Assembly: GCA_027886175.1 (NCBI GenBank) | Contig: JAJNNQ010000019.1 | Span: forward strand, 14,804,501 to 14,868,500 | Reading direction: 5' to 3' | Length of the DNA: 64,000 nt | Origin: Phylloscopus collybita | Lineage: Eukaryota; Chordata; Aves; Passeriformes; Phylloscopidae | Shown: piece after piece, positions 11,281 to 23,937 of the stretch | Position numbering within the stretch: position 1 is the first letter of the stretch | How the letters are laid out: every line of letters begins with the position of its first letter | Notes under the pieces: model-generated | Told to the model about the DNA's origin: nothing | Databases searched by the model: none | Seen by the model: the letters and a program-made list of their open reading frames with translations, nothing else | Made by a program: the position numbers and the translations under genes

Positions 11281-14200
11281 TAAACATTTGAAATCCCCCA
11301 AGTGAGGGACTTAATCGAGGCCTCCTCCTCGAGCACAGCCAGTGACTTCTGCTGCTCCCCGTGAAGGACCTTGGAGGAGGCAGAGGGAACTGCCCTCTTC
11401 ACTTCAATTGCTGAAATGGAGCGAGATTAAAGCAGGCAGAGCCTTTCCACCTTTAGCAAATTAATCTGATCTCTTTCAGAAGTCCCTGAGCACACCAGGC
11501 TTTAGCTCTATTAATGGCCTGAGTGATGCTTGCTCAGTGTTTCCAAAGGACACAGCAGCCCTTAAGTAACTTCCTTTGAAAGGCAGGGATCACAGAACCT
11601 GATTGAAAACGCTTTTAATTCTCCACAACTCAGGGCAGGCTCAAAACTGGCAGCACAGTGATGATGTTGGCAGTGCCCTCAGTTGTTACACACCCAGCAA
11701 GAGCTGAAGCAGGGCTTGGCCGTGGGCTGGTCCTTTCTAAAAAGGTCCTCACCATGATGCTCAAGGAGCTTATTTCTCCTGTGGCACCCATGGCAAAGCA
11801 AGAGTGGGGCTCTTTGTCACGACAGATGCACCTTTCCTGCTTTTTCCCATTGCTTATGACATAATTGATGTAATAACAGATTAAATAAGTGGGTGAAGAT
11901 GCTGGGCTTTAAAGTGTCTGCAAGAAAAGTTCTGAGCTCAGCAGATCTCCCCTCTGTTAGACAGAGCCTCTTCTCACCCCTGCTTCCCCTTTCTGTTTTC
12001 CCTTTCAAGGGAAAAGAGTTTCAAAGCGAAGGATGAGAAGTTTGACTGGTAATGAGAACGCATTATTAAAAAGAAGTTCTCATTTCAGCCATCTGAAAAC
12101 AAGAGCCCATCTCCCCCACGGTTTTCCAGGGCAGGTGTGATTATTTGGTTTAGGTAAAGGAACTCCTGAAAGCGTTGGGGAACTCAAACCCCAACAGCCA
12201 AACCTGCTGATTTAACTGCAGCAGTTGAAAGGACTCATAAGAATGGCTGGATGCAAGTCCATGGCAAATTCACTAATTACTGTGCTCTAATGAGCAAACC
12301 ATGCCCAGGAAGTGCTGATTCCACAGCTCTGAACAAAGGCATCTCAAAGCCCAGGGCAGCAGAACTGGGGCCACTTTCAGACCTGTGGAAAAGCTGAGAT
12401 GAGCAGGAGAAAAAAAATGCATTAAAAAAATGTTCCCATCTGAGCAGCATCCACACAGCTCCCCCCTTCACAGGTGCCCATTATTAGCATCAAAACTGCC
12501 TTTAAAACACAATAACCTCTGAAATACCTTGATAGAAAAATGTTCTGTGAGAAAAAGGGCTCCTAATTTATTAAGCTTCAACAGAAACCAGCAAAAGTTG
12601 GAAAAACACAAAGGGAAGAAATGGGTGCAGATCCCTAAACCTGACTTGCACGGCAAGAGTCCCCTCGGCTGGAAAAGAAAATCCCCTGATGAATTTGTGA
12701 TAACCAAAGGAGACAAGTGAAAGAAGGAAGGGTGAATGCAGTGAGCAGAGAGAAATGCACTCTATCAATGGGAGATGAATCCAGCCTGGAAATTTGGCAG
12801 GCAGAGCAATCAGATAGCGACAGAATCCTTGAGCAGGCAAACCTGGAAAGAGTCTTGAGACAAGATTAGATCAGTTGGTAGAATTTCTAAGACAGAATAT
12901 TCTGCCTGACACAGCACTGAAGCAGAGATACAGAAGCCTTTGCCATCTTGGACTTTGCAGAACTTTGTTTGAAGCTGAGTTGTCACCACTTAATGAAATG
13001 GATTCTTAACAGGCTCGATTTTCAGCTCAGCATCCCTCTGGCCAGAGCTGCCAAGAGATGTTAAAGCAGGACACTGGCAGCAACCAAAATGCTTCCTTCC
13101 CCCACCCCTAAATATCTAGAGTATTTTCCTAACTAATGGGAGCTCAATGCAAATGATTAACTCTTGGTAATAAGTTTCCCAGCACAATAAGATAAAATGC
13201 TAATGTGGTTCCTTCCCCAGTCCTGCAGCACACCAATCATCAGGAAAAACACGATCGGAGTCAGAAAGAGCTGCAGTTGCATTCCTAAGATAAAACATTT
13301 TCTTTGGGATGGATAAAGCAGAAAAAAACAATTTCATAAAGGAACCTGTTGATTTCCCAAAGCAATATTGGGAAGAAGTTGTGGTAAGCATCAATTTAAG
13401 TAAGTTTAACTTAAAAATTCTTGGGGAAATTTGCTCCCTGAGAACTGATTGTGACTGATCCCGGGGTGGATGAAGGCTGGGATGGAGGAGTTTTTGGAGC
13501 CCACTCATTCCTGTCATGTTAACGACAAAAAAGAGAAATTTGAGTTTCTGTTTAAGTGGGTGACTGTGCTTTCCCCACTGCTGAACCCCACCACTCCAAA
13601 ACCCAGCAGATTATTTCAATTTTCAAGCTAAAGTTCCAATTTTCAAGCTGCCAGAGTGATAATATAATCAAAATCCACGACTTCTCCTCCTCAACTTAAA
13701 CCTAATTCCTACAACACCAATATTCAGGAGAACTGGAAAGGACACAAAACTTCCCAGGGAGACAGAGCCCTCACAGCCCTTGAGATTCACCTCCAACAAC
13801 AGCTGAGAAGAACCTGTGATGTTCTCTAAAGCCTTGTGTCATTTAGGAGAATAAAACCCTCAAATACAGCCCAAGTGCTTTTAGAGAATATATTTTTTTT
13901 TTTTATTATTAGTTTTACAGAAAATAATCTCTGCCTACCCTCGATTGGAAAGTCTCTATTACGAGGCAGAGCTCAAGGACTAAAAGCTGATTTACAACTG
14001 AAGGGGTTTTTTTTTATTCTGGTGCTGCCTTGTAACACCAAACCACAACAGCCACGCTCGCTTGTTCTGACAATGCTGCTGCTCCTTTTCTATTCCCAGC
14101 CGCCAGACTAAAATCTTGTATTCCCTGCTCTATTTTGCAGGAGTCTCAGATAAAGCCAAACCCGTGCCTGTAGTATTGCTGGAGCTATTTTAGTGCTGTA

Positions 14201-14695
14201 TCAGAAGGAGAGCCCTGGATACACACAAGGAATGTGATTTGTTGGGATGAAGGGAGGCAGCAAAAAAAATGGGATTTTTCCGGGGCCATCCAATCTGTGA
14301 CTGACTGGAAGAGTGTGACTTCAGTCAAGCAATAATCATGTGGTTTTCTGTTGAAATTCGAGCTTTTTTTGGCACCAGAGCTACTTTTAGAGCTGGATAA
14401 ACACACAATGGAGATCTCTGGATGTGAAAAACACACAAAAGAGTGAGAACTCATCTCAAATGAGCATTGAAACCTGTCTCAGGATAATATCCAATATTGA
14501 TCAGCACTTCACAGAAGGCATTTTTGTTCTAAAAGCACTCATAATTATAGCAACCCATGTGCTTTTCACAAACTTATGTGGGCACAGAGCAAAAAAAAAA
14601 AATTTAAAAAAATCACAAAAAAATCCCCCAGTCTGCTACGTGCTTCACTGAGCCAAGCCATCAACATGCAACTCACGAGTGAAATTTAACTCCTC

Positions 14696-14718
14696 AAAAA
14701 AAAAAAAAAAAAAAAAAA
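14696..14718. repeat. Poly(A) microsatellite, 23 bases
   Basis: Uninterrupted A run in intron 1; nearby A-rich runs at 14591-14602 and 14617-14623. No retrocopy body or target duplication is recognisable upstream. Confidence 0.9.
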
Positions 14719-16365
14719 GTTTAAATAGCTCTGTGACAGCTTTCCTCCTCTTCAGCCCTCCTGAAGAAGGAGCTGTGATTTCCCACCTCTTTCAAGAGGC
14801 AGTTTGGTCATGCCAGGCACTGGGAGGATGGAGATGCTCAGGGAAAGGGAGACTTTGGCTCAGCCATCAGGGCACTGGCAAACCTGGGAGTGCTGCTCCT
14901 TGGAAGCTTCAGCTGCACATGTTTGACTCTGCTGCCACCAAATATATCCCACTTGGGAACACATCCAGCCAGGGAAACTGCATCCAACCTTTGGATAACC
15001 ATGGTGCTTTCCAAACTCTGCTCTCCCAAAAGCACTTCCCAACTGCTCCTCTCCCTGAGCCTGCTCACCCTGGGGAGTGTTAATGAGCTGGGAGCAGCCA
15101 CAGCTATGCTGGGTAGGAATGGCATTTGGACCTGCACTACAAAAAAAACCCCAAAACCTAAAATATGCTTGTATGTCCCAAGATTTGAGTGTCCCCTTCC
15201 CACTGGGAGCACGTCCCCTCTGAGGGATGGGGATGCAATGGCTCAGGAGCATTTGAAAGCTCAATTTTCTGCATCAAGGACACTCTCCTGACACACTCAG
15301 CTTCTGTGAGCACCTGAGAGGTGGGGAAAAGCACAGCCAGAGCCACTGTGAAGGCACGAATCCAGCACGTGTGGCACAGGCAGGGCTTGGTGACAGCTCT
15401 TCCAGGAAACGCTTGGTGCAGCTTAAAAAATGAAGCAATTTTCCCTTAAATTCTCCAGCCAGCCATTATCCTGTGCTTGCTGATGCTCTGCTGCAGGCTC
15501 AGGTGCTCCCACAGCAGCGTGGGGCCAAAAAAAACCAAAAAAACCTCCAATTGGCAGAGAGGAGAAAATGGCATTTGGCAGGTGCAGGTACCCTCTGCTA
15601 TTTCGTAGGTGCTCTTTTTACAAAAGACTCTGTATTTACCCACACAGGCAGGAAATCACAGGAGATGAGAGTTCTGTGGCAGGGAAAGAAAGCAACAAAG
15701 TAAATGCCACGGAGAGATTCTTCTGCTGAATCCACAGTGCCCTTCATCACAGCATGGGAGCCGAGATGGAGCTTCATGCCTGAATTTTAAAAATAGAAAG
15801 GTAACAAGCTTCCAATCCCAAAGTGCTGTGCTCTGCTTCCGATGCCATTTCAGGCCCTGGGAGTGCTCTCACAGAGCACACAGCTCCTCTGGGAAAAGGT
15901 GAAAAATGCCTCCCTCCAGAATCTGTTGTCTGAACTAAGAGAATTATTTATAGTTGCTACATTTATTATACATTATTATAAACTGGAAGCCGTTACCAGC
16001 CATAAAATGTTTATCATTTCAGGGGATGAAAAGTAATTTGTTTATAGAAAGGTGGTGGTAATGCTAGACTGAATATATATGTTTTAAGAGTAAACTTCCT
16101 CTGTTAAACATGTGCAGAGCTACCATGCAATCCACAGCTCTGTGTGACACATTTTCCCATTTTAGCCTCTAATCTTTTCCCCCTGGGCACTACCTGTTCT
16201 CGCTGCAAACTACTGAAGCATTTTTTTTTTCACTACCATTTGTGAAGTGGCTCTGCTTTCATGGTTGAGAATGTGGGGGGAAAAAAAAAACCCACATGAC
16301 AGATCATGCAGAAACTCCCCAAATCCCCTCCCTTCCACCTAATCTGCAGCACAAGGATGTCTTTA

Positions 16366-16387
16366 TACACACACACACACATACACA
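16366..16387. repeat. (AC)n microsatellite
   Basis: Eight to nine AC dinucleotides with one T interruption, in UBTD2 intron 1. Confidence 0.9.
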
Positions 16388-17218
16388 GAGCCAGACAGGC
16401 ACACAGAAAATCCTCCAGCACATCTGAGATTCTCCAGAAGCGAAAAATCAGCACTTCAGAGCTGTGCCCATCTCCTCCCACAAATGGCTTTCAAGCAGGG
16501 CTTTGAATTTTCCTTTTTAAATCCTGTTCGCTGAGGAGAGGGGGAGATGGGCAGGGAAAAGGACACTGAGAAGAGGCTGAAGGGAGGAGCTGCTAAAACT
16601 GCTCTAATCCACAATCCCAGCAGCATTTCTGCTTTGGGAAGGACAATTTCCAAATGCTTTCTTTCCATCAGGCCTGAGGAGGTCAGCTGGATGTGGAGCA
16701 GCTCCTGCAAACTGATAGCATCCAGTAATTGCTCCTGCATTTATTACCTGCAGAACCTGCAGTGCCCTTGCATTTCCCAGTGCTGGGAAGCCTCAGGATG
16801 AGACTGATGGCATTTAAAATATTTAAGGTAGTCTAAGAAACTTTGGCCTCGTTCAGCATTTAAGACAGTTTTTAATTTACTCCTCAAACAGGGCACAGGA
16901 CAAAAACACTTCCTGCAGTTTGCTGTGCCCCATCTTTTGTCCAGCTCCCACCTGCATCAATCTGAGTGTGCCAGCACCAGCACAAGGCAGCAACTGCAAA
17001 ATTCAGGTTCCAGCCGAGGCTGAAATAAAGCACAAGAGACATTTTCCCTGCACACAGGTCAGACAGGGCAGTACCAGCTGCCATCCTGTGTTGGAGGTGT
17101 GCTCCACACCCAGGGCCATTCCTGCTGCTTTGGATCCATCACCTCTTCTGCTATTGATAACTCAGTCTGAAGCACTGAATTACACCCCAAACACCATCAG
17201 GGGAAACCTTTTCATTTT

Positions 17219-17300
17219 CCAAAAACAAAAACAAAAACAAAAACAACAAAACCAAAACAAGAAAACAAACCAGGCAAAACAAACAACCAACCATAAAAAT
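17219..17300. repeat. A-rich (CAAAA)n tract
   Basis: Pentamer 'caaaa' repeats degrading into 'caaa/ccaa' variants; purely A and C with a few G. It lies about 500 bp from the larger A/C tract and has the same strand polarity. Confidence 0.85.
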
Positions 17301-17800
17301 CCCTAACAAAACTGACAGTTCATTTACTTCCTAAGTAGTAGAACGTCTCTGTTTTGTCAACTCTCAATTGCCAGACAACACAGAAGCAGCAGATGAAACT
17401 GTAACTGAAAACCTCAGAGTGCAAGAAAAGTGTTCCATTCTGCAGTCAGGAACCAGGGTACTGATCCCAGCTTTTTTATTCCTCCACAGAAGAGCCTTTC
17501 CCTCCTGATTTTGGGTGGCTGAACCTCAGCACTCCCATAAGGAGTCTTGCAAAAGCAGGAAGAGTTCTCCAAAGTTCTTCCAGTCAACCCCACAAGCCTC
17601 CCCAGGCTCCACCCAAAGCACCTGCAGGTGCAGGAAAGGTGAGGGAGAACCAAAGGATCCTCCCTGGCTGGGCACTCCACACCCAGGAGATGCCCCATGG
17701 ACACTTCCCTGCTCTATCCTTGCTGCCAGGGGGCAGAACTTCCCCTCACCTCCAAAAAAAAAATCTTACACTTTGTTGTAGGAGCCTTAAATGATCTGGG

Positions 17801-18094
17801 AAAAAAAAAAAACAAAAACAAAAACCAACCAAAAGAACACACACACAAAAAAAAAAAAAAAAACCAAAAAAAACCCCAAACAAAACAAACAAACAAAAAA
17901 ACCCACAACCCCCCCCCCCAAAAAACCCAAAAAACCCCACAAACAAACAAACAAAAACAACAAAAAAAAACCCACAAAAACCAAAAACACACACACACAA
18001 AAAATCCCACAAAAAACAAACAACCCAAAAAACCACAACCCAAACCAAACCCAAAAAAACCCCACCACCCCAAATTAAAAAAAAAAAAAAAAAA
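17801..18094. repeat. Long A/C-only simple-sequence tract
   Basis: Nearly 300 bases of almost only A and C on the plus strand, with fewer than ten exceptions, ending in an A run at 18077-18094. It mixes A runs, 'acacac', 'aaac' repeats and C runs including 11 C at 17909-17919. Translations of it (K/N/P/T rich on plus, F/G/C/W/L rich on minus) are compositional artefacts. On the UBTD2 sense strand it reads as a T/G-only segment. Confidence 0.92.
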
Positions 18095-19037
18095 GGATTA
18101 AGACATAAACCCCAACTGAAATACTTGCAGCAAAGGAAGCTGAATTTTAAGGCGGTGAAAGCCAAGGTGGCAAATTGAAAATAACTTGTTTAAAAATGTA
18201 TCAGGCATTAATACACTCTAAATTACAAGGAGGAGTTATATTCCCTTCTCAATCACAGTCATTTGGTCATGAACTTTCCAGTTCTTTACATTCTTTCTTT
18301 TTTAGAGGTAACCAAAGCAATTAAGGCAACTTGACCCTTCTCTGTACCTGCAAGGAGACTCACAGGAATGTGCAACTTAACTGCAAGACAAATCTGTATT
18401 TCAGGCTTCAACTGTATTATAATTTGTGACTCATAAGTTATATTATTCAACATTCACATGAAAAATAATGGCTATCATATTACTCTGAGTGCAATGAGAG
18501 TGGATGGCTGCTTTGTAGAGTTTATTCAAACTGGCAACTAATAATATTTTCCATTTATCAAAAATCTCCAAAGCACAATGACTGCTCAATTTATTGTATT
18601 TAACATTCAGTGAAGGAGGATGTTGTCGTTTTCAACACTGCAATCCCAAACAGAGAAATTAAAATAAATCACTTCATCTAGAAGCCAAACAAACAATTAC
18701 ATGGAGGAACAAGCCAAAAAGGAAACCAAACAGCTTCGTTTGCCAGCCCTTATTAACAGCGAAAATAACACCTTATTTCAATTTATGAGAGCTCCTTGTT
18801 ATCACCTGGAAAACAAAACCAAGGCTGGTAGTTTACAAATGAGAAGTGTCACAGCAGCAGAGTGACATGCCAGGAGATGAATCCTTGGGACTGAATTATC
18901 AGGGGTTGTCAGCACCAATTCCCACATCCTAATAATCTCCAGGAGGCTGTGGGTGCTCAGCCCTCAGGAAATCAAGAGTTATTAAAGGCTACTCTTATTC
19001 CAAAGCCCTGATAAAAGCCACATATAACTCTTGTGGG

Positions 19038-19145
19038 AATCACAGACTCATTGAGGTTGGAAAAGATCATCACTAACCCAGCACTGCCACCTCTAAACCC
19101 CTTCCCCAAGTGCTCCATCTACACGTCCCTTAAATACACCCAGGC
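19038..19145 (-). mobile_element. CR1 LINE short 3' fragment, distinct subfamily
   Basis: 'aatcacagactcattgaggt' then 'tggaaaagatcatcactaac' and 'tctacacgtcccttaaatac' on the plus strand, complement of a CR1 subfamily with the 'tggaaaagacc...aagatcat' type end. About 108 bp. It is the only clear copy of this type in the window. Confidence 0.87.
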
Positions 19146-19204
19146 ACGGAGCAGGAAGCATTTGGAGCAAATTTCACAGCCATGCTAAGCTTTTTTTGAT
19201 TATT

Positions 19205-19260
19205 CCATTAAAAAAAACCCAACAAAACAACAAAACCAAAACAAACCACACAAAACACCC
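19205..19260. repeat. A/C-rich simple tract
   Basis: 'aaaaaaacccaacaaaac' and related A/C sequence, again amino-base rich on the plus strand, like the tracts at 17219 and 17801. Confidence 0.8.
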
Positions 19261-22200
19261 CTCAGCAGGACCTAACAGCAAAAGCCAGCTCTGATTTATT
19301 AATATTTTTGCCAGCCCTGTATTCCAGACCAGCAAGAACTACCTGAAATCCAGAGGTGCCTCTTTCAGATGGCAGTGGAAGCCCAGCCAGGTGCTTGTGT
19401 GCAGGAAAAACCATCTCAGCCTGCACCCAAACAGCTCCAACCCACTGAAAAAAATCCCTCTGGGAGACTCTTTGTGTGCTCCAGCACAAAAGGGAGGCAC
19501 CAAATGCTCTTAAGTGCTCGGTCATGAGCTGCTTGTTTAACCCCCCGTGCCAGCCTAGCAGAGCCCGGCTGTATTAGTGCAATTGTGAGCAACAAATCTC
19601 ACTGCTTAATATGCAAATTCCCCTGGTCAGTCTTGCAGAGAAGCACCATGAAAGCAGTTATTGTGACTTCCAATCAGCCATGTGATACCCAGCCCTGCAG
19701 AGCACTCCAGGAAAATATTTAAGAAAGTGTTGTCCAGTTGCTGGGAGCAGAGGTGGAGCACAATATTTGCTTTTCTCCGAGTTGATGAAGCTCCAGCACC
19801 GCATCCAGCTCCACGGGAGGAACTGATAGCTTGAATCATCTCCCATTCTGCCAGCCCTGCTTCCACTTGGCCCTGTTCTCACTGCTGGGTGATGGGGGCA
19901 GCAGGAAAGAAGAGACATTTCAAACAGAATCAGCATCTTCGCTGCCGAGGAAGGGCGGTAAGAACTGCGGCAGGCAGGCGAGCATCACGTCAAGGAGAGC
20001 TCGGCAGCAATCAGACAGCTGCAGCCAAAAGCCTTAATCTGGAATGACTTGTGCTTCCAGCCACTGTACTCCCTGCTCTTCCCTCACTCCACACACCTGA
20101 CTGTCTCACTGAACTTCACCAGGTCAAAGCAGCTTCTGAGAGGGGTGAGAGTTTGCCACGAGAGAATGAACAGGTTCCTCCTCCTTCTCGCTGCTCCCTC
20201 GGGAAGAAGAAAAGAGACTGAGGAGCCCTCCAGGAAGGACGTGCCCGTGGGGATCCTGCTTCTGCTCAGCTGAACGTACCTGGCGTACAGGCACAAGGGC
20301 AGAGCTTTCCAGCAGTGAATTCGAAGCCCAAAGCTATTCCAAAAACACAAGTGAGGAGGCCACACAGGCTGGGAAGTGCCTGGAGAAGAGCTCTGTCTCC
20401 CCTGGTGTCACCATCCTGCAGGAACTCGGTCACCTTTGACAGGGCACAGCTGGAAGAGACGTACTGCTCGGCTCCTGAAACCTTGGACTATCAGGTGGGA
20501 GACAGCTGAGCTAAAGGGATGAAGTGAGGAAAACCTGTGTCTAGAAACCAGTTAATGATGTCCTTTAATGACTCCCCAATAAACCCACCCAGGACGGGCA
20601 CCACAATCTGGTTCTTCTGGGCTACAAACACACCGAGCATCCAGACAGGATCCTGTCCTGTCTATGCCAAGCAACGTCCTGGTGAAATGAGAACTTGCTG
20701 AAAAGAGCAGTGCTAATGAAACAGCTGGTACCAATCTGCAAAGGCCATTTCATTTCCAGCCCGATGGGCAGAGCAGCATCTGTTCAATTCTTGGTGAGGA
20801 ACAGCCTCCTCCTGCTCCGGTCAGTGCAAACAGAACCCTGCAATAAGCTGGGCTTGTGATTAGCTCCATCACACCCATGCAGACACACCTGAGGATCCAC
20901 AGCAGCTCTCCTGACACACACACACAGGCATCCTGACCTTGAAAAATGCCCAGAGTAAGAGACAAAGGAAGCACACGTGGCCAGGACATGCCGTCAGCTC
21001 TGCCAAGCTGCACACGAGTAACGGGAAGTGCCGGCCACGGACAAAAACACTGAGGAGAATACAGGGATGTGACAAATCCTCCTCTCAGTTCCAATAACAC
21101 AATTGAGCACGATTTTGCCACTCCCCACTGCCCTGGAATAAATTGAAACTGGGATGAATCAGACTTGAGAGCTGGCTCCCACTTTCAGCCAGCCTCGCAC
21201 ACGGCCACTGCTGTCTAATCAAGCTCTCGGGCGCTCGCAATTCTCCAGGAAACTTTTCCATTCCAGGGAAAAGACAAAGGCTCTCCAAAATAAGTCCATC
21301 ACTGGCAACTTAGAATCATCGTGTTCCAAAACACCTTCCTAGGATTTCAAAATGTTCTGGCCCTGCTCACTGACAGCAATCTGAAAGCGAATGTAGCGGG
21401 TTGGGTCACAACCCCGGAGCTGGAGGAAATGAGCCTCACTTGGGGAACAGGAATCATCTCTCTGCACAGGTCTAAACTCCAAATCGTGTTCACTTGTGCT
21501 TCAGCTGGTGCAGTGGCTGATGCCTCCAGACAGAAGCTCCCTGGAGACAGCAAGTCAGGGAGGTTCAGGCTTGGTGAGGGCACGTTGGCAGAATTTGTAA
21601 AGCTCCGAATCAGCACAGGCTGGACTTTGACATCTGGGGAGTCACGTTCAGAGAAGACACTCAGAGCTTCTTCCAGCTTAACCTACCCCCCCTCTCCTCC
21701 TTGTGGAGAGGCAGGAACAGATCTGTAGCATTACAAAACAGGCTATTGCACACTGGAGCTGATTGTTTAAGACAGTCCTAAGAAGCTCATAATTCAAGTG
21801 AAATTTCAGCGCTTCTCACTTCAGCGAGACAACCTTAAGGAACATTACCCTGAGAGCATGAATCAACACGAGCCAGCTGACACGAATTTCACATCTCTTA
21901 CATCTCCAAAGCCCAGCTGCTGTTGTAATGAGCCAGGCACAATGGGTTATTTAACCCCAGAGCAGCAGAGTGCCATGCCCTGGGAGCACCAGGCAGGGAC
22001 AGACACACAAACCCTGCCCACCTCACACGCTGCTCTGGGGCGTGGAATCTCTTTTACAGTATCACCCAAACCCTGATCGTGTTCTTCCCCCATCTCATTC
22101 ACTCGATATCACAGGTGAGATAAGAGCAAGGAAATTAAACCGAGCCTATTTCTGTGACATGACCTCACCTCCTAACACCACAGCACATCTCAGGACAAGC

Positions 22201-22445
22201 ACCAGTGGAGCTGCTAATGCTATTTTTTGGTCAAGATTTTGGGGTCTGTGATGAGTCCTGCTGTTCTTTCTCTTTGGCTGGTCCATTCTGCTCAGCACTC
22301 TTGCAGGTTTTTACTGGTTGGTAAATCTGCTTAGTACAGCTACATTTTAGGTAACCCACTTCTTCCCTTTTTACCAATAGAGTAAGGAGGACTCATACTA
22401 CTCAAAGCTCTAAAAATCCTTTTAAGGACACCGATGTGACCAAAT

Positions 22446-22602
22446 CCACAGGAGGTTGTGGAGCCTCCCTCTCTGGAGACATTCCAAACCCACCTGGATG
22501 TGTCGCTGTGTCACCTGCTCTGGATGACCCTGCCTTAGCAGGAGGTTGGACAGGATAATCTCCAGAAGTCACTCCCAACCCCAGCTATTCTGGGATGCTG
22601 TG
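22446..22602 (+). mobile_element. CR1 LINE 3' fragment, older subfamily
   Basis: 'gttgtggagcctccctctct', 'cattccaaacccacctggat', 'agcaggaggttggacaggat' and 'ctattctgggatgctgtg' follow the CR1 3' UTR on the plus strand, about 155 bp. It uses the 'ggagactccaa...ctggatgtg' variant that differs from most other copies here. Confidence 0.9.
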
Positions 22603-23699
22603 AAACCCCACATAGCTCTTAGCAGCTGGAACTCTGGTATGTCCATGAACTCCGTATCTGGCATTAATCAGCAGATGGCCGGCTCAGATGCAACTCCAAG
22701 TGCTGCATGTTTTTACATCACGGAACGACAGCAAAGCCACCGACAGAAAGAACACCCATCAGCTGGGACATCCGAAATAAAGCCAGACTGATAAATAACA
22801 TTCTGTAAGCACAGGGGAAAACGCAGACCTAGCTCAGCAATTCTCCTCCTGAGACCTGCAGACCCTGAGGACTGCTTATAAGTCAAGTATCCTGTTGGTA
22901 GGCTGACTTTCAATGACTAGAAAACATACACAGCTCAGCTGGAGAACATCAGGGGTCCACAAACCTGAGAGCACTGAAAAAGCAATCATTCAGGCATTTA
23001 GCCGGAGGAAAAACACGGCGGTGGGAGGCTGCTGACCCTGCAGCAGCGTTTGCACGCCGGCTTTGCTCCCCGAGTCGGGGTGCGCTTGCACAGGAGCCAC
23101 AGGGACCACGCTGCTCCAGCATCCCCAGCCGCCGGGGATCGCTCCCTCCGCACGGGCGGCTGAGGCTGGAGCAAAGCACCTCACTCGGCTGAAAAACAAA
23201 CGCCGGCCCCGCAGCAGCGCCAGGATCTGAGCGAGCCGAGGAATCATTTTCCGCACACCACAAGGAGCGGAGCCCCGAGGAAAACAAAACTTCGGGAGCC
23301 CCGGGCAGGCCCTTTCAAACCCAGCCTGGGTTTTATTTCAGCAGGGGCCGAGCGTCCCCGAGCCCCACGGCGCTGCCCGGCCGGGCAGACCCGACACCGC
23401 TGCCCGGTGCTGCCCGGCGACAGAATCCCCGGCGGAGCCGCCGGCACAGCCCCCGGCACAGCGGGGCCGGGGCCGGGGCTGTGCCCGTGGGGCAGCGCCC
23501 GCCGAGCGCCGCCCGGCCCCGCCGCCCCGGCAAAGTTCGGGCGAACGCGGGGGAGAAGCCGGGGGAGAAGCCGGGGGATGATGCGGGGCGGCAGCCGGAG
23601 CAGCGGCCGGACGCGGCTCCCCCGCCCGCCGCAGGCCCCGGCCCGCAGCGCCCGCCCCGGGGTCCCCCCGCGGCGCCCCCGGCCCGGCCCGGCGCTCAC

Positions 23700-23769
23700 C
23701 TCCGGTGCCGTCCGAGTTCTCGTTGAGGCTGCCCGAGGAGTCGTGGTGGGAGCCCACACACCCGCCCAT
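23700..23769 (-). CDS. UBTD2: UBTD2 coding exon 1 (start codon and first 23 residues)
   Basis: The reverse strand begins ATGGGCGGGTGTGTG and encodes MGGCVGSHHDSSGSLNEN followed by SDGTG, then one base of a split codon before a GTGAGC donor (23694-23699). This matches the known UBTD2 N-terminus, which I recall in human as MGGCVGAQHD... with NSEGTG. The changes are conservative: AQ to SH, and E to D. Gly2 with Cys4 would suit N-myristoylation plus palmitoylation, and UBTD1 also starts MG-C; lipidation is inference. The start is fixed by homology. The context has G at +4 but C at -3. The 70-bp coding part ends in phase 1, matching exon 2 about 23 kb away. The same frame stays open for about 200 codons upstream through a GC minisatellite, which is not taken as coding. 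Confidence 0.97.
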
Positions 23770-23937
23770 GGGGCCCGCAGACCCGCCGCCGAGCCGCCCC
23801 CCGCCCCCCTCCCCTGCACCGAGCTCCGCCGCCGGCCGGGCAGGCGCGATGGCTCCGGAGCCGCCTCCCCGCTCCGCAACACCGCCCCCGGGGCGCGGCC
23901 TCCGCCCGCCGCCCGCGGGACCGCCCCGGCACCGCGC

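Larger units (their letters stand above)
654..23699 (-). other. UBTD2: UBTD2 intron 1
   Basis: This 23,046-bp GT-AG intron runs from the GTGAGC donor after exon 1 to the CAG acceptor before exon 2. Besides the repeats listed separately, the stretches 690-1486, 1857-3608, 3756-7381, 7595-8794, 9786-10340, 10644-11128, 11281-17220, 18095-19037, 19146-22445 and 22603-22990 show no recognisable exon or RNA gene. They are mixed AT-rich and average-composition unique sequence with scattered short A or T runs. Open frames there, for example 7732-8286, have no family signature and are interrupted in all neighbouring frames. Conserved enhancers may be present but cannot be recognised without alignment. 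Confidence 0.93.

Noticed and set aside
17697..18165. K/N/P/T-rich plus frames and F/G/C/V-rich minus frames
   Set aside because: Low-complexity A/C tract; lack of stops follows from base composition.
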